Assembly: GCA_965216425.1 (NCBI GenBank)
Contig: CBDCFV010000006.1
Span: 496,001-560,000 of the forward strand
Reading direction: 5' to 3'
DNA from: CBDCFV01 sp965216425
Lineage (GTDB): Bacteria; Chloroflexota; Dehalococcoidia; Lucifugimonadales; UBA3495
DNA: 64,000 bases
Under the pieces are notes generated by a model that searched no databases, had not been told where the DNA came from, and saw only the letters and a list, made by a program, of their open reading frames with translations. Each line of letters opens with the position of its first letter. Within the stretch, counting starts at the first letter, position 1. Both the position numbers and the translations under genes were made by a program. This document shows, piece after piece, positions 16,468 through 26,636 of the stretch.

Positions 16468-18480
16468 ATGTCAGTTCCAGCGGCGGGTCTATCCGAGGGC
16501 AGCGCCAGCTTGCTGAAGGACTTTGCCGTCGCCATCGCCATCGCGTCCATCGGCCTGGCCTTGGCCCGAGTGGTTGGACAACCCCCGGTGTTGGGGTACC
16601 TGCTGGCCGGATTGCTCATCGGGCCCTTCACCCTGCCCACCCCGCTTATCAGCAATCTTGACACCATAGGTCTGCTAGCGGAATTGGGTCTGGTCCTTCT
16701 CTTGTTCGGCATTGGGTTGGAGTTGGGCTGGAGGCGCATACGCAGCATTGGTTTTCAGGTGCTGGTCATTGGCGTCATAGAAATCAGCGTGTTGACGCTC
16801 TTCGGAGTTTGGATTGCCAGCATCCTGCCCGGCGTCGACGGCATCCACGGGTTGTACTTGGGCGGCGCAATCGCCATCAGCAGTTCGGCCATCCTGTTAA
16901 AAGGGCTGCGGGATGGAGGCAACCTCAACTCCGGCTGGGGTCGCACAATAGTGGGGATCCTGTTGGTGGAAGACTTTGCCGCTGTCATTTTGATCACCGT
17001 CCTGGCCGGCCTGGCGACCACGGGTTCGGCAAGCGTCGCCGATGCGGGTTGGCTGGTGGCGAAGCTGGGGGTCTTTTGCATCGCCGTGCTTGTCTTAGGC
17101 ACTTTGCTGGGACCCAGGCTGATGCGCATGTTTTCCCGGACCAATGCCGATGAGACGGTGTTGTTGGCCAGCCTCGGCCTCTGCTTTCTGCTGGCCTTGT
17201 GCGCCACCTTCCTGGGGTTGTCCGCTGCGGCGGGAGCGTTTCTCGTTGGAGTTGTAATCGGCGATACGGAGGCTGCCGGACGGGTCACCCAACTGGTCAG
17301 TCCGGTCAGGGATATGTTCGGAGCGCTTTTTTTCCTGTCCATAGGGATGCTCATTGACTACCGGACGCTGGTTGATTTCATCGTCCCTGCTCTGGTGGTG
17401 GTGGGAGTGTTCATGGCCGGGAAAATCGCGGCCAATACCGTCGGGTCCATTCTGGCCGGGCGCAGCCCCGGGGATTCGTTGCGGGTCGGCATGACCATGC
17501 CGCAAATGGGGGAATTCTCTTTGGCGATCGGCCGGCTCAGCCCATCGGACGCCCTGGGAGTGTCTCCTCTGGGGGCCATCCTTTCCATCGCCACCGGCGC
17601 CACATCGGTATTGGCCCCGTTGACTGCGCGCGCCTCGCAGCCTTTGAGCCGGTGGATAGGGCGGCGCTCTCCCGCCATCCTCCACCGCATCATGCTCGCC
17701 GTACGGTTGGGTGTCGATACGTTCTGGTCAGCGTTTTCACTGGAAGGCGAAACCGGAATTCAGCTACGGAATGCCGGACGAAGTATCCTCATCAATATCT
17801 GCATCGTAGTGGTAATCGGTGCGGCTGGCACTGCGGCGCTGTTTGCCACTCCGACATTGGTGGGCGACGCCTTTCATGTGTCAAAGAGTCTTGTCGGCCT
17901 GATAATGGTCGGAATAGTTATGGGGTTGAGTACTCCCTCGGCCATTGCTATCTGGCGTGCTCTCGAAAGATTGTCGCGTCTCTCGACCATATATCCTTAC
18001 GCTGAGGATGAATATGGAAGCGGGCTAACGCTGCGGCTTACGTTGAGAGCTATGGTGAAAAACGGGCTTGCCGCGGTATTTCTGATCCTCCTCTTCCTCC
18101 TGAGCCTGCCTCTGATTATCAGGATGCTTGCCTTAGGCAGCCTGACCACCCCTTTGTCGATACTTCTGCTGGTTGCGCCAATGGTTGCAGTGGGAATCTT
18201 CAGCTTCAGGGTGCATCGGGTTCTTGAGCCGGCGTTCAATGAGACCTTTCTCGAGGACTCTGACGCCGAGACAAGAAACGTTGAAGAACACTACATAATC
18301 ACCGCGGCAACTGACTCTATTCAGGACGATGAGGACCCCTTGGTAGTAAACGTGATAGACCGGTTGAACGAACAAGGGGAACTAATTCAGTTGCTGGAAG
18401 GAAGGGTGACCCCGCAGCAGGGAGAAACCATTGCGAGCTCAGAAGACCAGCCAGACACTGCGGGCCATGCTGAAAAGTGA
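16468..18480 (+). CDS. CPA2-family cation/H+ antiporter (KefB/RosB-like)
   Basis: This 670-residue membrane protein begins with an Na+/H+ exchanger domain of the CPA2 type: VGQPPVLGYLLAGLLIGP in helix 2, LGLVLLLFGIGLELGWRRI, the ion-site aspartate in VGILLVEDFAAVILI, and LGLSAAAGAFLVGVVIGDTE. After about residue 400 comes a second hydrophobic part with several helices (residues about 430-595) and an acidic C-terminal tail. There is no TrkA-N (Rossmann) domain, unlike KefB/KefC, so control by glutathione or NAD is not expected. It exchanges K+ or Na+ for protons at the inner membrane. ATG 16468 lacks a clear ribosome site. The gene is followed by a decayed yihY. Confidence 0.87.
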   Translation: MSVPAAGLSEGSASLLKDFAVAIAIASIGLALARVVGQPPVLGYLLAGLLIGPFTLPTPLISNLDTIGLLAELGLVLLLFGIGLELGWRRIRSIGFQVLVIGVIEISVLTLFGVWIASILPGVDGIHGLYLGGAIAISSSAILLKGLRDGGNLNSGWGRTIVGILLVEDFAAVILITVLAGLATTGSASVADAGWLVAKLGVFCIAVLVLGTLLGPRLMRMFSRTNADETVLLASLGLCFLLALCATFLGLSAAAGAFLVGVVIGDTEAAGRVTQLVSPVRDMFGALFFLSIGMLIDYRTLVDFIVPALVVVGVFMAGKIAANTVGSILAGRSPGDSLRVGMTMPQMGEFSLAIGRLSPSDALGVSPLGAILSIATGATSVLAPLTARASQPLSRWIGRRSPAILHRIMLAVRLGVDTFWSAFSLEGETGIQLRNAGRSILINICIVVVIGAAGTAALFATPTLVGDAFHVSKSLVGLIMVGIVMGLSTPSAIAIWRALERLSRLSTIYPYAEDEYGSGLTLRLTLRAMVKNGLAAVFLILLFLLSLPLIIRMLALGSLTTPLSILLLVAPMVAVGIFSFRVHRVLEPAFNETFLEDSDAETRNVEEHYIITAATDSIQDDEDPLVVNVIDRLNEQGELIQLLEGRVTPQQGETIASSEDQPDTAGHAEK

Positions 18481-18699
18481 GGGGTATGGCCACACATACG
18501 CGGCTGCGGCGATGGGAGATTTGAAGGCCTTTCGCCAGGTCGACAGGTCTAATGCCGATAGGTCATATTCAGGGACAGTGTGCAGCGGTCGGTATTGAGA
18601 AATATTGCGGGGTCCGTCCGGCTAATTGTGCCGAACTTGAACAGGAGATTGGCCCCGGTTGCGAAACAGCGGTCAGGCGAGTCGCCCCGAGGCTGGGCG

Positions 18700-19367
18700 G
18701 TACGGTGGGGCACGGCCATGTTCAGGGCGGCGCGCCTGCTGCTCGACGTGGGGGCATGGACATCGCCGGATCCCTGGCCTATTTCACAATCCTGTCCCTC
18801 TTTCCGTTGGTCACCCTGCTGATCATGGCCTTGTCAATCTTCACAGATCCGGTGGTGATGCAGGGGAAGCTCGCTGACACGTTGGTCTACTTCTTCCCCG
18901 CGTCCCGTGAACTCCTTCAAAATGCCATGATTCACCTGTTTTCCGGGTCTCTCGCCCTCGGACTCATTGTATTGGCCGGCATCGTAGTTAGCTCAAATGG
19001 TCTTTTCATGGCCGCGAACCGGTCTGTGAACAGGGTATTCGGCCTCGAAACCCGGAAACCCGTGGGTACGATGACTACGGAGGTGGTAGTCGGGACGGTC
19101 CTGCTCGTCCTGTTCGTGTTTTCCGTAGGTTTCACGACTCTCTTCAGGTTCGCAACCAGCGTCGGCGGGACGTCTGCGGTTTGGGTTTTCTCCTCCCGGG
19201 CCGTGTCGGAGGCGATGTCGGCCGGGTTGACCTCGGGGTTGTTGGATGCCGCCGGTGCTGCGGGAGAGGAGGTGTTGGCGTCCGTGCGGGAAGCCATGCC
19301 TCTGCAACTAACGCAGCTCGAGCCGGCCTCGGAACACGACGGCGACCAATTCAACGCCAGCGCATGA
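18700..19367 (+). pseudogene. YihY/BrkB-family membrane protein, frameshifted and truncated
   Basis: The core GMDIAGSLAYFTILSLFPL, then SSNGLFMAANRSVNRVFGLE is the signature of the YihY/UPF0761 family (formerly BrkB). The upstream part of the family, FRAARLLLDVGAW, lies in another frame and joins the core at the GGGGG run near 18750, so a single-base indel is likely. The C terminus stops after about 200 family residues and turns polar (EPASEHDGDQFNASA), losing the last helices. I call it a pseudogene. If expressed it would be a multi-pass inner-membrane protein of unknown transport role. Confidence 0.7.
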
Positions 19368-19657
19368 TACCGGGATGACGTGCACAGCCATGTTTCAATG
19401 AGCTTGTACCGGCATTGAGGAAAGCCAGCCTGCAGGTCTATCCCATAACCCAATGGTGAACTCAAAGGTTTGCAATACAGTCCGCTTGCCCAACCTCCGA
19501 GGACTCGAATAGCGGCAACAACAACGGAGGCAACTTCCAGATCAGGGAAGCGCCGCGGACGCTGTTGCGTCGTGACGCCGCCGACCGGCGTATGGTACGC
19601 TTTCTATAACATAACTCATCGTTGACCGCACCTTTAGAAAGCAGGCGTACCCCGAAT

Positions 19658-21613
19658 ATGAGCCAGCCTCTGGTTGCCCCCTACGGCACCTGGAAGTCTC
19701 CCCTATCACTCGAAATGGTTGCCCACGGCGCCGTCAAACTGCTCCGTGTAGCCTTGGACGGGCCGGACACTTATTGGGCCGAAGTTCGGCCCGCCGATGA
19801 TGGCCGGACCGTCATCGTGAAACGCACACCCGACGGCGAGTTGGTGGACATTACTCCACCCGGCTTCAGTTCGGTCTCCATGGTGAACGAGTACGGCGCC
19901 CGCAGCTACACCGTAGCCAATAGGGTGGTGTATTTCTCCAACAATTCTGACCAGCGGGTCTACCGGCAGCGACCGGGTGAAGCACCTGTTCCCATTACGC
20001 CCGAGACCGATTTCCGGTACGGCAGCAAAGTGGTCGATCAGGGGCATGGCCGTATCATCTGCACTCGGGAAAACCATACCGACCCCGACGAGGACCATCC
20101 TCTCAGCGAAATCGTCGCGCTGGACATTGAAGGTCTGTGTGAACCCCAGGTCCTGCTGGCCGACAACGACTTCCACAGTTCGCCCTGTCTCAGCCCCGAC
20201 GGAAAGCAGTTGGCGTGGCTCACCTGGGACCACCCCAACATGCCGTGGGACGGCACAGAGCTATGGACGGCCCCGTTTAACGAAGACGGCAGCCTGGGAG
20301 AAGCGTCCTTCGTCGCCGGTGGCGTGGACGAGGCAATCATACAACCGGAATGGTCCCCGGCAGGCGAGCTTTTCTTCGTATCTGATCACAATAATTGGGC
20401 CAACCTCTACCGCTGGCGTGACGGAAAAGTGGAGCCGGTCCATGAGATGGAGGCCGAGTTCTCCCGGGCAAACTGGTGGGTCGGTATGTGCTCTTACGGA
20501 TTCGACTCGCCCAACAGCTTGGTATGCAGCTACGCTCAGAATGGTATCTGGCGGCTTGCCCGGATTTTTCTGGATGAGGAACGGCACGACAAGCGTCTGG
20601 ACCATATCGTAATTCCCTACTGGGAAATGGGACAAGGGGACCTCCAGGTCGATCAGGACCGGGTTGTCCTGGTCGCAGGTTCACCTGACCATCCCATGTC
20701 ACTCATGGAAGTTACGCTCGAGGACAGTCAGCTCAAGGTCTTGCGTGTGGAAAGCGATGACGAACCGGCCTCCGGCTATCTGTCCGTACCCGAGGTCATT
20801 GAGTTTCCCACCACCAACGAACAGACATCCCATGCCTTTTTTTACCCGCCCACCAACCAGGACTACATCGCTCCCGAAGACGAAAAACCGCCCCTGCTCG
20901 TCACTTGTCACGGCGGCCCCCACAGCGCTGCTTCCGCTGAACTGAATCTCACCGTTCAGTATTGGACCAGCCGTGGCATAGCCGTTCTGGACGTCAACTA
21001 CGGCGGCAGCACCGGGTTCGGTAGAGAGTTTCGGGAACGCCTTATCGGAGAGTGGGGAGTCGTGGACGTAGACGACTGTGTGAACGCCGCCCTCTACGTG
21101 GTGGAGCGGGGAGACGCGGATGGCGATCGTACCGCCATCAATGGAGGCAGCGCCGGCGGCTTCACGGCCTTGGCAGCCCTCACCTTCCGGGACGTCTTCA
21201 AGGCCGGGGCCAGCTACTTCGGCGTCAGCGACCTTGAAGCACTTCTAAGCGGCATCCACAAGTTCGACGCCCACAGCCTGGTGGGACTGGTCGGCCCTTA
21301 TCCCCTCTATCGCAGGAGATACGTGGGACGCTCACCCATCAACTTTTCCCAGTACGCCACCTGCCCGGTAATATTCTTCCAAGGCATGGAGGACACCATA
21401 GTCCCGGCCATACAGTCAGAGGAGATGTTCAACACGCTCAGGGATAACGGGGTCCCCACGGCCTATCTCACCTTCGAGGGAGAGCATCACGGCTTTCGCA
21501 TGGCGGAAACCATCATGCAGTGCCTTTCCGCCGAGTTCTACTTCTACTCCAGAATATTCGGTTTCGACCCTGCCGATGAACTGGAGCCCGTTACGATAGC
21601 GAACCTGGACTAA
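19658..21613 (+). CDS. S9 family peptidase (prolyl oligopeptidase/acylaminoacyl-peptidase type)
   Basis: This protein of about 651 residues has an N-terminal beta-propeller and a C-terminal alpha/beta hydrolase peptidase domain. The catalytic serine is in INGGSAGGFTAL (about residue 497), the aspartate in FFQGMEDTIVPA (about 578) and the histidine in EGEHHGFRMAE (about 609). VTCHGGPHSAASAELN is the oxyanion-hole strand. Propeller blades show SPDGKQLAWLTWDHPNMPWD and EWSPAGELFFVSD. I prefer ATG 19658 (MSQPLVAPYGTWKSP) to a TTG twelve codons earlier because family members start there. There is no signal peptide, so it is a cytoplasmic exo- or oligopeptidase acting on short peptides. It stands alone. 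Confidence 0.92.
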   Translation: MSQPLVAPYGTWKSPLSLEMVAHGAVKLLRVALDGPDTYWAEVRPADDGRTVIVKRTPDGELVDITPPGFSSVSMVNEYGARSYTVANRVVYFSNNSDQRVYRQRPGEAPVPITPETDFRYGSKVVDQGHGRIICTRENHTDPDEDHPLSEIVALDIEGLCEPQVLLADNDFHSSPCLSPDGKQLAWLTWDHPNMPWDGTELWTAPFNEDGSLGEASFVAGGVDEAIIQPEWSPAGELFFVSDHNNWANLYRWRDGKVEPVHEMEAEFSRANWWVGMCSYGFDSPNSLVCSYAQNGIWRLARIFLDEERHDKRLDHIVIPYWEMGQGDLQVDQDRVVLVAGSPDHPMSLMEVTLEDSQLKVLRVESDDEPASGYLSVPEVIEFPTTNEQTSHAFFYPPTNQDYIAPEDEKPPLLVTCHGGPHSAASAELNLTVQYWTSRGIAVLDVNYGGSTGFGREFRERLIGEWGVVDVDDCVNAALYVVERGDADGDRTAINGGSAGGFTALAALTFRDVFKAGASYFGVSDLEALLSGIHKFDAHSLVGLVGPYPLYRRRYVGRSPINFSQYATCPVIFFQGMEDTIVPAIQSEEMFNTLRDNGVPTAYLTFEGEHHGFRMAETIMQCLSAEFYFYSRIFGFDPADELEPVTIANLD

Positions 21614-22002
21614 CACGTAATTCGTTAAGTTCAGGTCATCCCACAAAACTCGCATTTCCACCGGCCCAGTTTTCAGGGAGCAGATCACCTGGGGATCACT
21701 TGGTCATCACGTCGAATTTGGCTTTCTCCCAATGGGCGCATACCGTCGCTCACCCGTTGACCATCGAGCAGGTAGCGCATCACCCGGTCATCCTGGGATT
21801 CCACGTCCCGAGCGTCGCTGTCAGGAACAGGGGGTGGACCAGCAAAACCAGGCCAGGCCAGACCGGCAAGAATGCTTGACGAGGGACACCAACCAATCAG
21901 CACGGGTGCGACCGTATCGCATAATGCCGTTCTCCGACGGGTTGTACAATAGGTTGAGCATATACTATTGACGCCAATGGAATAGGACCGGAATACAGGA
22001 AG
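21614..22002. other. Intergenic region, nothing recognised
   Basis: About 390 bases lie between the peptidase and the Smr gene. I see no convincing ORF, hairpin or element end in it. Confidence 0.4.
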
Positions 22003-22470
22003 ATGACGTCGTTTAATTTAGACCTGCACGGCTACAAGCGGACAGAGGCGCTGGAAGAATTTATCAGCTTCTACAATCACGTTTTTGACAATGCCCGTAA
22101 CCCCACCGCCGTGAGTTTGGATGTGGTGCACGGCTATGGCTCCACCGGAGAAGGCGGAGTGCTACTCAAGCGGTTAAGGACGTTCCTTGAGACTCAGGAA
22201 AATTGTCTCGAATTCACGCTTGGGGAGCGGGCCGACGGCAACCCCGGCCATACCATCGTGACCCCCCGAAAAAGGCTTCCCGGGGCTGACGCCATGCTAG
22301 CCGAAGAAGTTTGGGACTACTGTGAACGTCCGAAAAGCCGCAGCAAAATTCTTGGACAGTTTCGCAGGCACGGCGACCCACAAGTATTGCGGGCAGTACG
22401 GTCGCTGGAGAAACAGGGCCGGTTGAAGAAGACAAGCAAGGGAAGTCTAGTCTTATACGGAGCGGCTTAA
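22003..22470 (+). CDS. Smr-domain protein
   Basis: This is a 155-residue stand-alone Smr (small MutS-related) protein. FNLDLHGYKRTEALEEFISF at the start is the LDLHG motif, and LDVVHGYGSTGEGGVLLKRLRTFL is the HGxG motif of the nuclease-like IF3-C fold. The last 60 residues (SRSKILGQFRRHGDPQVLRAVRSL and on) look like a small winged helix, perhaps for nucleic-acid binding. ATG 22003 has an AGGAAG ribosome site. Smr domains cut or bind branched DNA or, in other proteins, collided-ribosome mRNA; which applies here is unknown. Confidence 0.82.
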   Translation: MTSFNLDLHGYKRTEALEEFISFYNHVFDNARNPTAVSLDVVHGYGSTGEGGVLLKRLRTFLETQENCLEFTLGERADGNPGHTIVTPRKRLPGADAMLAEEVWDYCERPKSRSKILGQFRRHGDPQVLRAVRSLEKQGRLKKTSKGSLVLYGAA

Positions 22471-22517
22471 AGACGATTGCCAAGCAGCGGGCCGCAGTGG
22501 GCAGTCGCGCATGAGCA

Positions 22518-22793
22518 TCACTTCGTCCACTTGCGTGTAAAGGTCACCAGAAATGTCGCCGTCAGGAACAAGCCGATAAAGGACTCCAACCCGCCCAGGT
22601 AGCGTAGCCAGTTGTCGGGATGTTCGATCCATCCGCCGTAACCAAGGGTGGTGAAGGACACTAGGGAAAAGTAAAAGGAATGCCACGATCGGGCCAACAA
22701 TTCGCTTCTACCGGCAGCGGCGACCTCGGGAAATGGGTAGAGGAAGTAGACTAAACTAAAGCCAAGGTGAAATGCGCAGATGGTGGGGGTCAA
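22518..22793 (-). pseudogene. Two-helix K+ channel, probably truncated
   Basis: The fragment reads SFYFSLVSFTTLGYGGW, the pore helix and selectivity filter TTLGYG of a two-transmembrane (Ion_trans_2) potassium channel. It is followed by an outward loop and the inner helix LGGLESFIGLFLTATFLVTF. The first helix (ICAFHLGFSLVYFLYPF) is present but lacks a proper start; TTG at 22793 is the only initiation codon before the upstream stop. No regulatory domain follows. It may be a minimal channel, but the absent start suggests a broken gene. Confidence 0.6.
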
Positions 22794-22900
22794 ACGACGG
22801 TGCCGGATCGTTCTCCAAGGACGGATGAAAGGGATTCACCAGCGCAACCCAGCTGATCATCATCGCCACTTAAATGTACATCCCACCTTGGTATTAGTTT

Positions 22901-23030
22901 AGTAGTGTGAAATCTTTGTAATGATGGCTCGATTGGTACAGAGCCATTGCCCGGACATACTTGGCTTACGGAGACGATGGCCGAGCAATCCGGCATTTCA
23001 CCCGTCATTTCAAGGATGTTGGTCTACTAG
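22901..23030. mobile_element. 130-bp MITE, copy A
   Basis: The segment begins AGTAGTGTGAAATCTTTG and ends GTTGGTCTACTAG. It has the same length (130 bp) and the same conserved blocks as 51591-51720. The shared blocks are AGTAGT..GAAATCTTTG at the left, CCGG..ATACTTGGC in the middle and CAA.G...GTT.G.C.ACTAG at the right; about 56% of positions match overall by my count. It has weak inverted ends around TAGTAG and inserts at TTAG/CTAG, like IS630-type elements. No coding. Confidence 0.55.
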
Positions 23031-23037
23031 CATGGTT

Positions 23038-23541
23038 TCAATAGGGGTTCTCAAAGTGTAAATAGACTGGAGCAAGTTGGTCTATGGCGTACCAGTCTGC
23101 TACTTCTGCATCCTGGCAATAGGCCAAACGCTTGCCGATATCGCTGAGCAAGTTTCCGATTTCAACGCCCATGAATTTGGGAGAAAAGGGGGTCAGGGTA
23201 TATTGGGCGTCACGGAGCTTCGCTGTTCCTCCATGGCGGTTATGTCGCTCTAGGTGCAGGAGGCCAACCGCCGCCTTGATCAGTCCATGGTAAAACAAGC
23301 GCAGGGGATACCCTTCGGGCAGCCAAAGTTCTTCCAGGGTTTCGTGACATTGCCAGTATTGTGCTCGATTGAACTCGCGTATCGCTTGCCCAAACTTGGC
23401 CGGTGGATCGGACGCTACCGGCAAAAAAGGAGGCAGTCCCTCTTGGTGCAGCAATTTTATCCAATCAAGGTCCAGTTTCTGCCTTTCCCCCTTGGCAGCA
23501 TACTTGGGCAGGTCGCCAGTCGACACAGAACCTCCTTGCAT
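23038..23541 (-). CDS. DUF309 protein
   Basis: This 167-residue protein carries the DUF309 core: FNRAQYWQCHETLEELW (the conserved YWxCHExLExxW), then LFYHGLIKAAVGLLHLERHN and GGTAKLRDA. The two histidines and the glutamate are spaced as in the family, whose members are small helical proteins of unknown function, probably metal-binding. ATG 23541 (MQGGSVSTGD) begins a 50-residue leader before the domain. It ends 8 bases from the 130-bp MITE. Confidence 0.85.
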   Translation of the reverse strand: MQGGSVSTGDLPKYAAKGERQKLDLDWIKLLHQEGLPPFLPVASDPPAKFGQAIREFNRAQYWQCHETLEELWLPEGYPLRLFYHGLIKAAVGLLHLERHNRHGGTAKLRDAQYTLTPFSPKFMGVEIGNLLSDIGKRLAYCQDAEVADWYAIDQLAPVYLHFENPY

Positions 23542-23660
23542 CTAACCTAATGTACCAGTCCGTCTTGTCTTGATTTGTGTCTTCTACCCCCTGATGTCGG
23601 TCGGGACAATACCGTTACACGGCCCAGGAGCAGGCGCTCGCTAGGCCCATTTTGATGCCC

Positions 23661-24010
23661 TTAGCGTTGCGACGTGGTCAGGACCAACATTACACTCCGA
23701 GCGGCCGCGGAGCCCAAGGATTTTCCCGATGCCTCCTGTTCCAAGCGTACTCCTTCGGCCACGGCATCGTAGACGGCCAGACCGATCAGATTGCCTACCA
23801 GGGTGGATGTGCCGCCTACTGAGAAAAGACGCCACCGCCGGTGGAGGCTACGACCATCGCGTCCAAGGAAGTCCCAGTAGCCGTTGACCCTCCCTCGGTC
23901 TTTACCCCGGCCTCGAACAACGCCAGAATTTTAGGCCCCAATCCACCGAAGGAGGGCGTGTAGCGGGGTCCTGAAGAGACCAGAAAGTGCTCCTGTGCCT
24001 CTGGGATAAT
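23661..24010 (-). pseudogene. C-terminal part of adenosylcobinamide amidohydrolase (CbiZ-like)
   Basis: Minus-strand frames read EGGSTATGTSLDAMVVAS, a frameshift at about 23822, then GGTSTLVGNLIGLAVYDAV. Joined, this matches the CbiZ signature (ATGTxTDAxVVA, then YAGTxTxLGxLIGxAVxxAV). CbiZ removes the aminopropanol arm of salvaged adenosylcobinamide to give adenosylcobyric acid. The N-terminal half is missing and the IS1380-type element starts just beyond, so the gene appears cut by that insertion and then decayed. Confidence 0.6.
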
Positions 24011-24056
24011 GGTTTTGTAACAGCAAACCGACCCCAGAACAAGGAGCACCCAATAG

Positions 24057-25413
24057 ATGTTACCACGCAACCACCCCGACCGGATCCAAATCACCTTCGA
24101 CGACCACCGCCTGGTGGCCAATGCTGGCCTGCTCCTTCCGGCCACCCTGGCCTTGCACCTGGGTCTGCCCCAACTGGTTGACCGGCACCTCGACCTCGGC
24201 GATGCACCAGGCCGAGCCAATCCAGGCGATAAGATTTCGACTCTGGTGACCTCGGCGCTGGCGGGCGGCGACTGCATCGACGACGCCGACGCGTTGCGCA
24301 CCGGCAGGACGGCCTGCACTCTCGGCTGCGTAGTCAAGGCGCCGTCCACCTTGGGCACTTTCCTGCGCAGCTTCCGCTGGGGCCATGTCCGTCAGTTGGA
24401 CCGGGTGAGCCGCGAGCCGCGAGCTGCTAGCCCGGGCCTGGGCGGCGGGGGCCGGACCCGGCGACGGGCCCCTGACCATCGACCTGGACTCCACCATCTG
24501 CGAGACCTACGGACTGACCAAGGAGGGGGCACACCACCACGGCCTGCCCCGTACTTGATACGGGGGCTACACCGGCAAGCGGGGCTATCACCCGCTGCTG
24601 GCTGTCGCCTCCGGAACCGGCGACGTGCTGATGTCCCGGCTGCGCGAGGGCCGGGCCAACACCGCCCGTGGCGCGGCGCACTTCCTGCGTGAAACGGTGA
24701 GCCGGGTTCGCTACGGCGGGGCCAGAGGACGACTCACGGTGCGGGCCGACAGCGGCTTCTACGCCCACACTGTCGTTTCCGCCTGCCGGGAAGTGGATGT
24801 CCGCTTCTCCATCACCGTCCGCCAGCGCGCCAGCCTGCGGGACCTGATCGAGGCGATACCAGAGGAGGACTGGACTCCCATTCCCTACTGGATGGACGGC
24901 GCCGCCGATGTGGCCGAGACCGCCTACACTCCCTTCCAGAGTGAGCCCGGCGCCGCACTGGTGCGGCTCATCGTCCGGCGGGTGAAGCCCGCGCCCGGTT
25001 CCCAACTGGCCCTCTTCGCCAGATACAGCTATCACGGCTTCATCACCGACCAGGACGGGGATACCCTGGAACTGGAGGCTGATCATCGCCGCCACGCCGA
25101 GATCGAGAACGCGATACGAGACCTCAAGTACGGCGTGGGACTCAATCATCTCCCCTCGGGCCGTTTCGCCGCCAACGGCGCCTGGCTGGCCGCCCAGGCG
25201 ATGGCGCACAACCTGACCCGTTGGGCAGCGCGCATCGGTCTGGGCGAGCAGATCGAGACCACCAAGACCCTCCGGCGGCGGTTCTTCGCCCTGGCCGGAC
25301 GGCTCACCCGCTCGGCACGCCGCCTCACCCTGCATCTGCCACAGCGCTGGCATTGGGAAACCCAGTTCAGTCGCGCCCTGGCCCGGTTGCGAGCCATTCC
25401 ACTCCCGGCCTGA
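24057..25413 (+). pseudogene. IS1380-family transposase, disrupted
   Basis: The first part (24057 to about 24440) reads RIQITFDDHRLVANAGLLLP and GGDCIDDADALRTG, typical of IS1380 DDE transposases. The reading frame then changes near 24450 to PLTIDLDSTICETYGLTKEG, where the first catalytic aspartate lies. It is next broken by a 24-bp hairpin insertion (24541-24564) containing a TGA. After that it continues YTGKRGYHPLLAVASGTGDV, LTVRADSGFYAHTVV (second aspartate) and on to the C terminus. Removal of the 24 bases restores HHHGYTGKRGYHP. With two lesions it cannot make a full enzyme. The exact IS ends were not found; 25414-25876 has no other recognisable content. Confidence 0.8.
24541..24564 (-). 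repeat. 24-bp hairpin insertion inside the IS1380 transposase
   Basis: Read on the minus strand this unit starts CCCGTATCAAG and ends TACGGGGCAGGCC. Its arms CCCGTA and TACGGGG pair. Excising 24 bases rejoins the conserved codons GGC TAC ACC (GYT) of the transposase. It belongs to a family of five (see findings). Confidence 0.7.
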
Positions 25414-25876
25414 CGGCGCCCGTCCGCCAGTGCCCCAACGCCCCCGCCAACTGAACGTCCCCGCAAACTCGCGCCAGTCCGGTCCGCGAGCGCCTCTTGC
25501 CGTGTCCTATCCCGCCGTCCCCCTCACCACAGCCACTGTAAGCCGGCATCGGCACCCCCAAAAACGCCTGCAGACCGCCGCCAACCTCCCATCTACCCGA
25601 ATTCGAGCCCGGACCATCGCGTCTGTAACTTCCTCACCCCCCTTCCAGTGTCCTCACGCCGTCCATCGGTGGATTCGGGTTTACGCTGTTTGCATCTGTC
25701 GTTTTGCCAGCGTTACCTGCGGTGGGTAGCTGAGTATCTGGGCTACGGCAGTCTCAATGGCTTGGGCGGTCGCGCTATGTGGGCATTAACCCCTTGGACC
25801 CGGCCACGCCTGCCGCCGTCGCAAAAAGCTCCCCCACGCGTTGGCCGCGGGCGTGGACCGATATGACTGGTGCCCG
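25414..25876. other. Intergenic stretch holding the unseen right end of the IS1380 element
   Basis: GC-rich sequence without a convincing ORF. The right boundary of the IS1380 element should lie here, but I could not match inverted ends. Confidence 0.3.
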
Positions 25877-26611
25877 TCACTGCGTTGGCGGCCCCAGGGC
25901 TATGGGATGGGCCGCTGGAAGCATCGGCGGCAGGTGGCCGCTGGCGACAATCTCCCTGAGCCGGGGCAGCATGTTCTCCCCGACGGTGGTGTTGTCGGGC
26001 TGCACCATGTTGGGCAGGAACTCCTGCTCGATGCTCGTAATGCCGGCCCCGACCGCCTCCAGCTTCGCCTTGACCACCAGCAGCAGGGCCCGCCATGCCT
26101 GCCGCTCGGCTTGCTCGTAGGCCTTCTGCGCGGCCTCGGGCGCCCGTTCCACTTGGCGGGTGGAATAGCCGCTCTTCCTCTCGTAGTGCCGGAAGTCCTC
26201 CGGATTGGGCAACGGCCGCAGCATCCGAACCTGGAACCCGTTGATCCGAAAGCCCACCACCCCCAGGCCGGCTTCCCAACCCTGCATGAACTGGTCCGCA
26301 CCAGACCGGCGCAGGGACGACCCCCAGCGCAACAGCGAGGCCGAGGTCTGCGAACTGGAAGCGGCCCCTGAGACCCCCGAGTTGGACTTCTGATCTGGTT
26401 CGAGGACCGGGCCTGTTTCGGCGTCCAGGTCAAGGGCGGCCGGTAGTCCGTGGGCAGGTGGGATCGTGTACCGGAGCGTTGCCTTGCCTGTATTGGGTAC
26501 GCTTTCTTTACAACAAGGACCGGATGAACGCCATGACCCCGTGAGTTCGCCCTCTTTGAGGAACCGGCTAATCGCACAGGCCAAAGCGGTGATTGTCCCC
26601 GCGTCATCCAT
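25877..26611 (-). CDS. Hypothetical protein
   Basis: This is an open frame of 244 residues, 26 bases downstream of the amidohydrolase on the same strand. I do not recognise the family. The last two thirds look like a real soluble, mostly helical protein (VGFRINGFQVRMLRPLPNPE, YERKSGYSTRQVERAPEAAQ, WRALLLVVKAKLEAVGAG, GENMLPRLREIVASGHLPPM). The first 100 residues are Ser/Pro-rich and may be outside the true gene. No membrane segments or catalytic motif are visible. The start is unsure. Confidence 0.45.
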   Translation of the reverse strand: MDDAGTITALACAISRFLKEGELTGSWRSSGPCCKESVPNTGKATLRYTIPPAHGLPAALDLDAETGPVLEPDQKSNSGVSGAASSSQTSASLLRWGSSLRRSGADQFMQGWEAGLGVVGFRINGFQVRMLRPLPNPEDFRHYERKSGYSTRQVERAPEAAQKAYEQAERQAWRALLLVVKAKLEAVGAGITSIEQEFLPNMVQPDNTTVGENMLPRLREIVASGHLPPMLPAAHPIALGPPTQ

Positions 26612-26636
26612 AGACGTCCATCCGTCCAGCGCCGAA

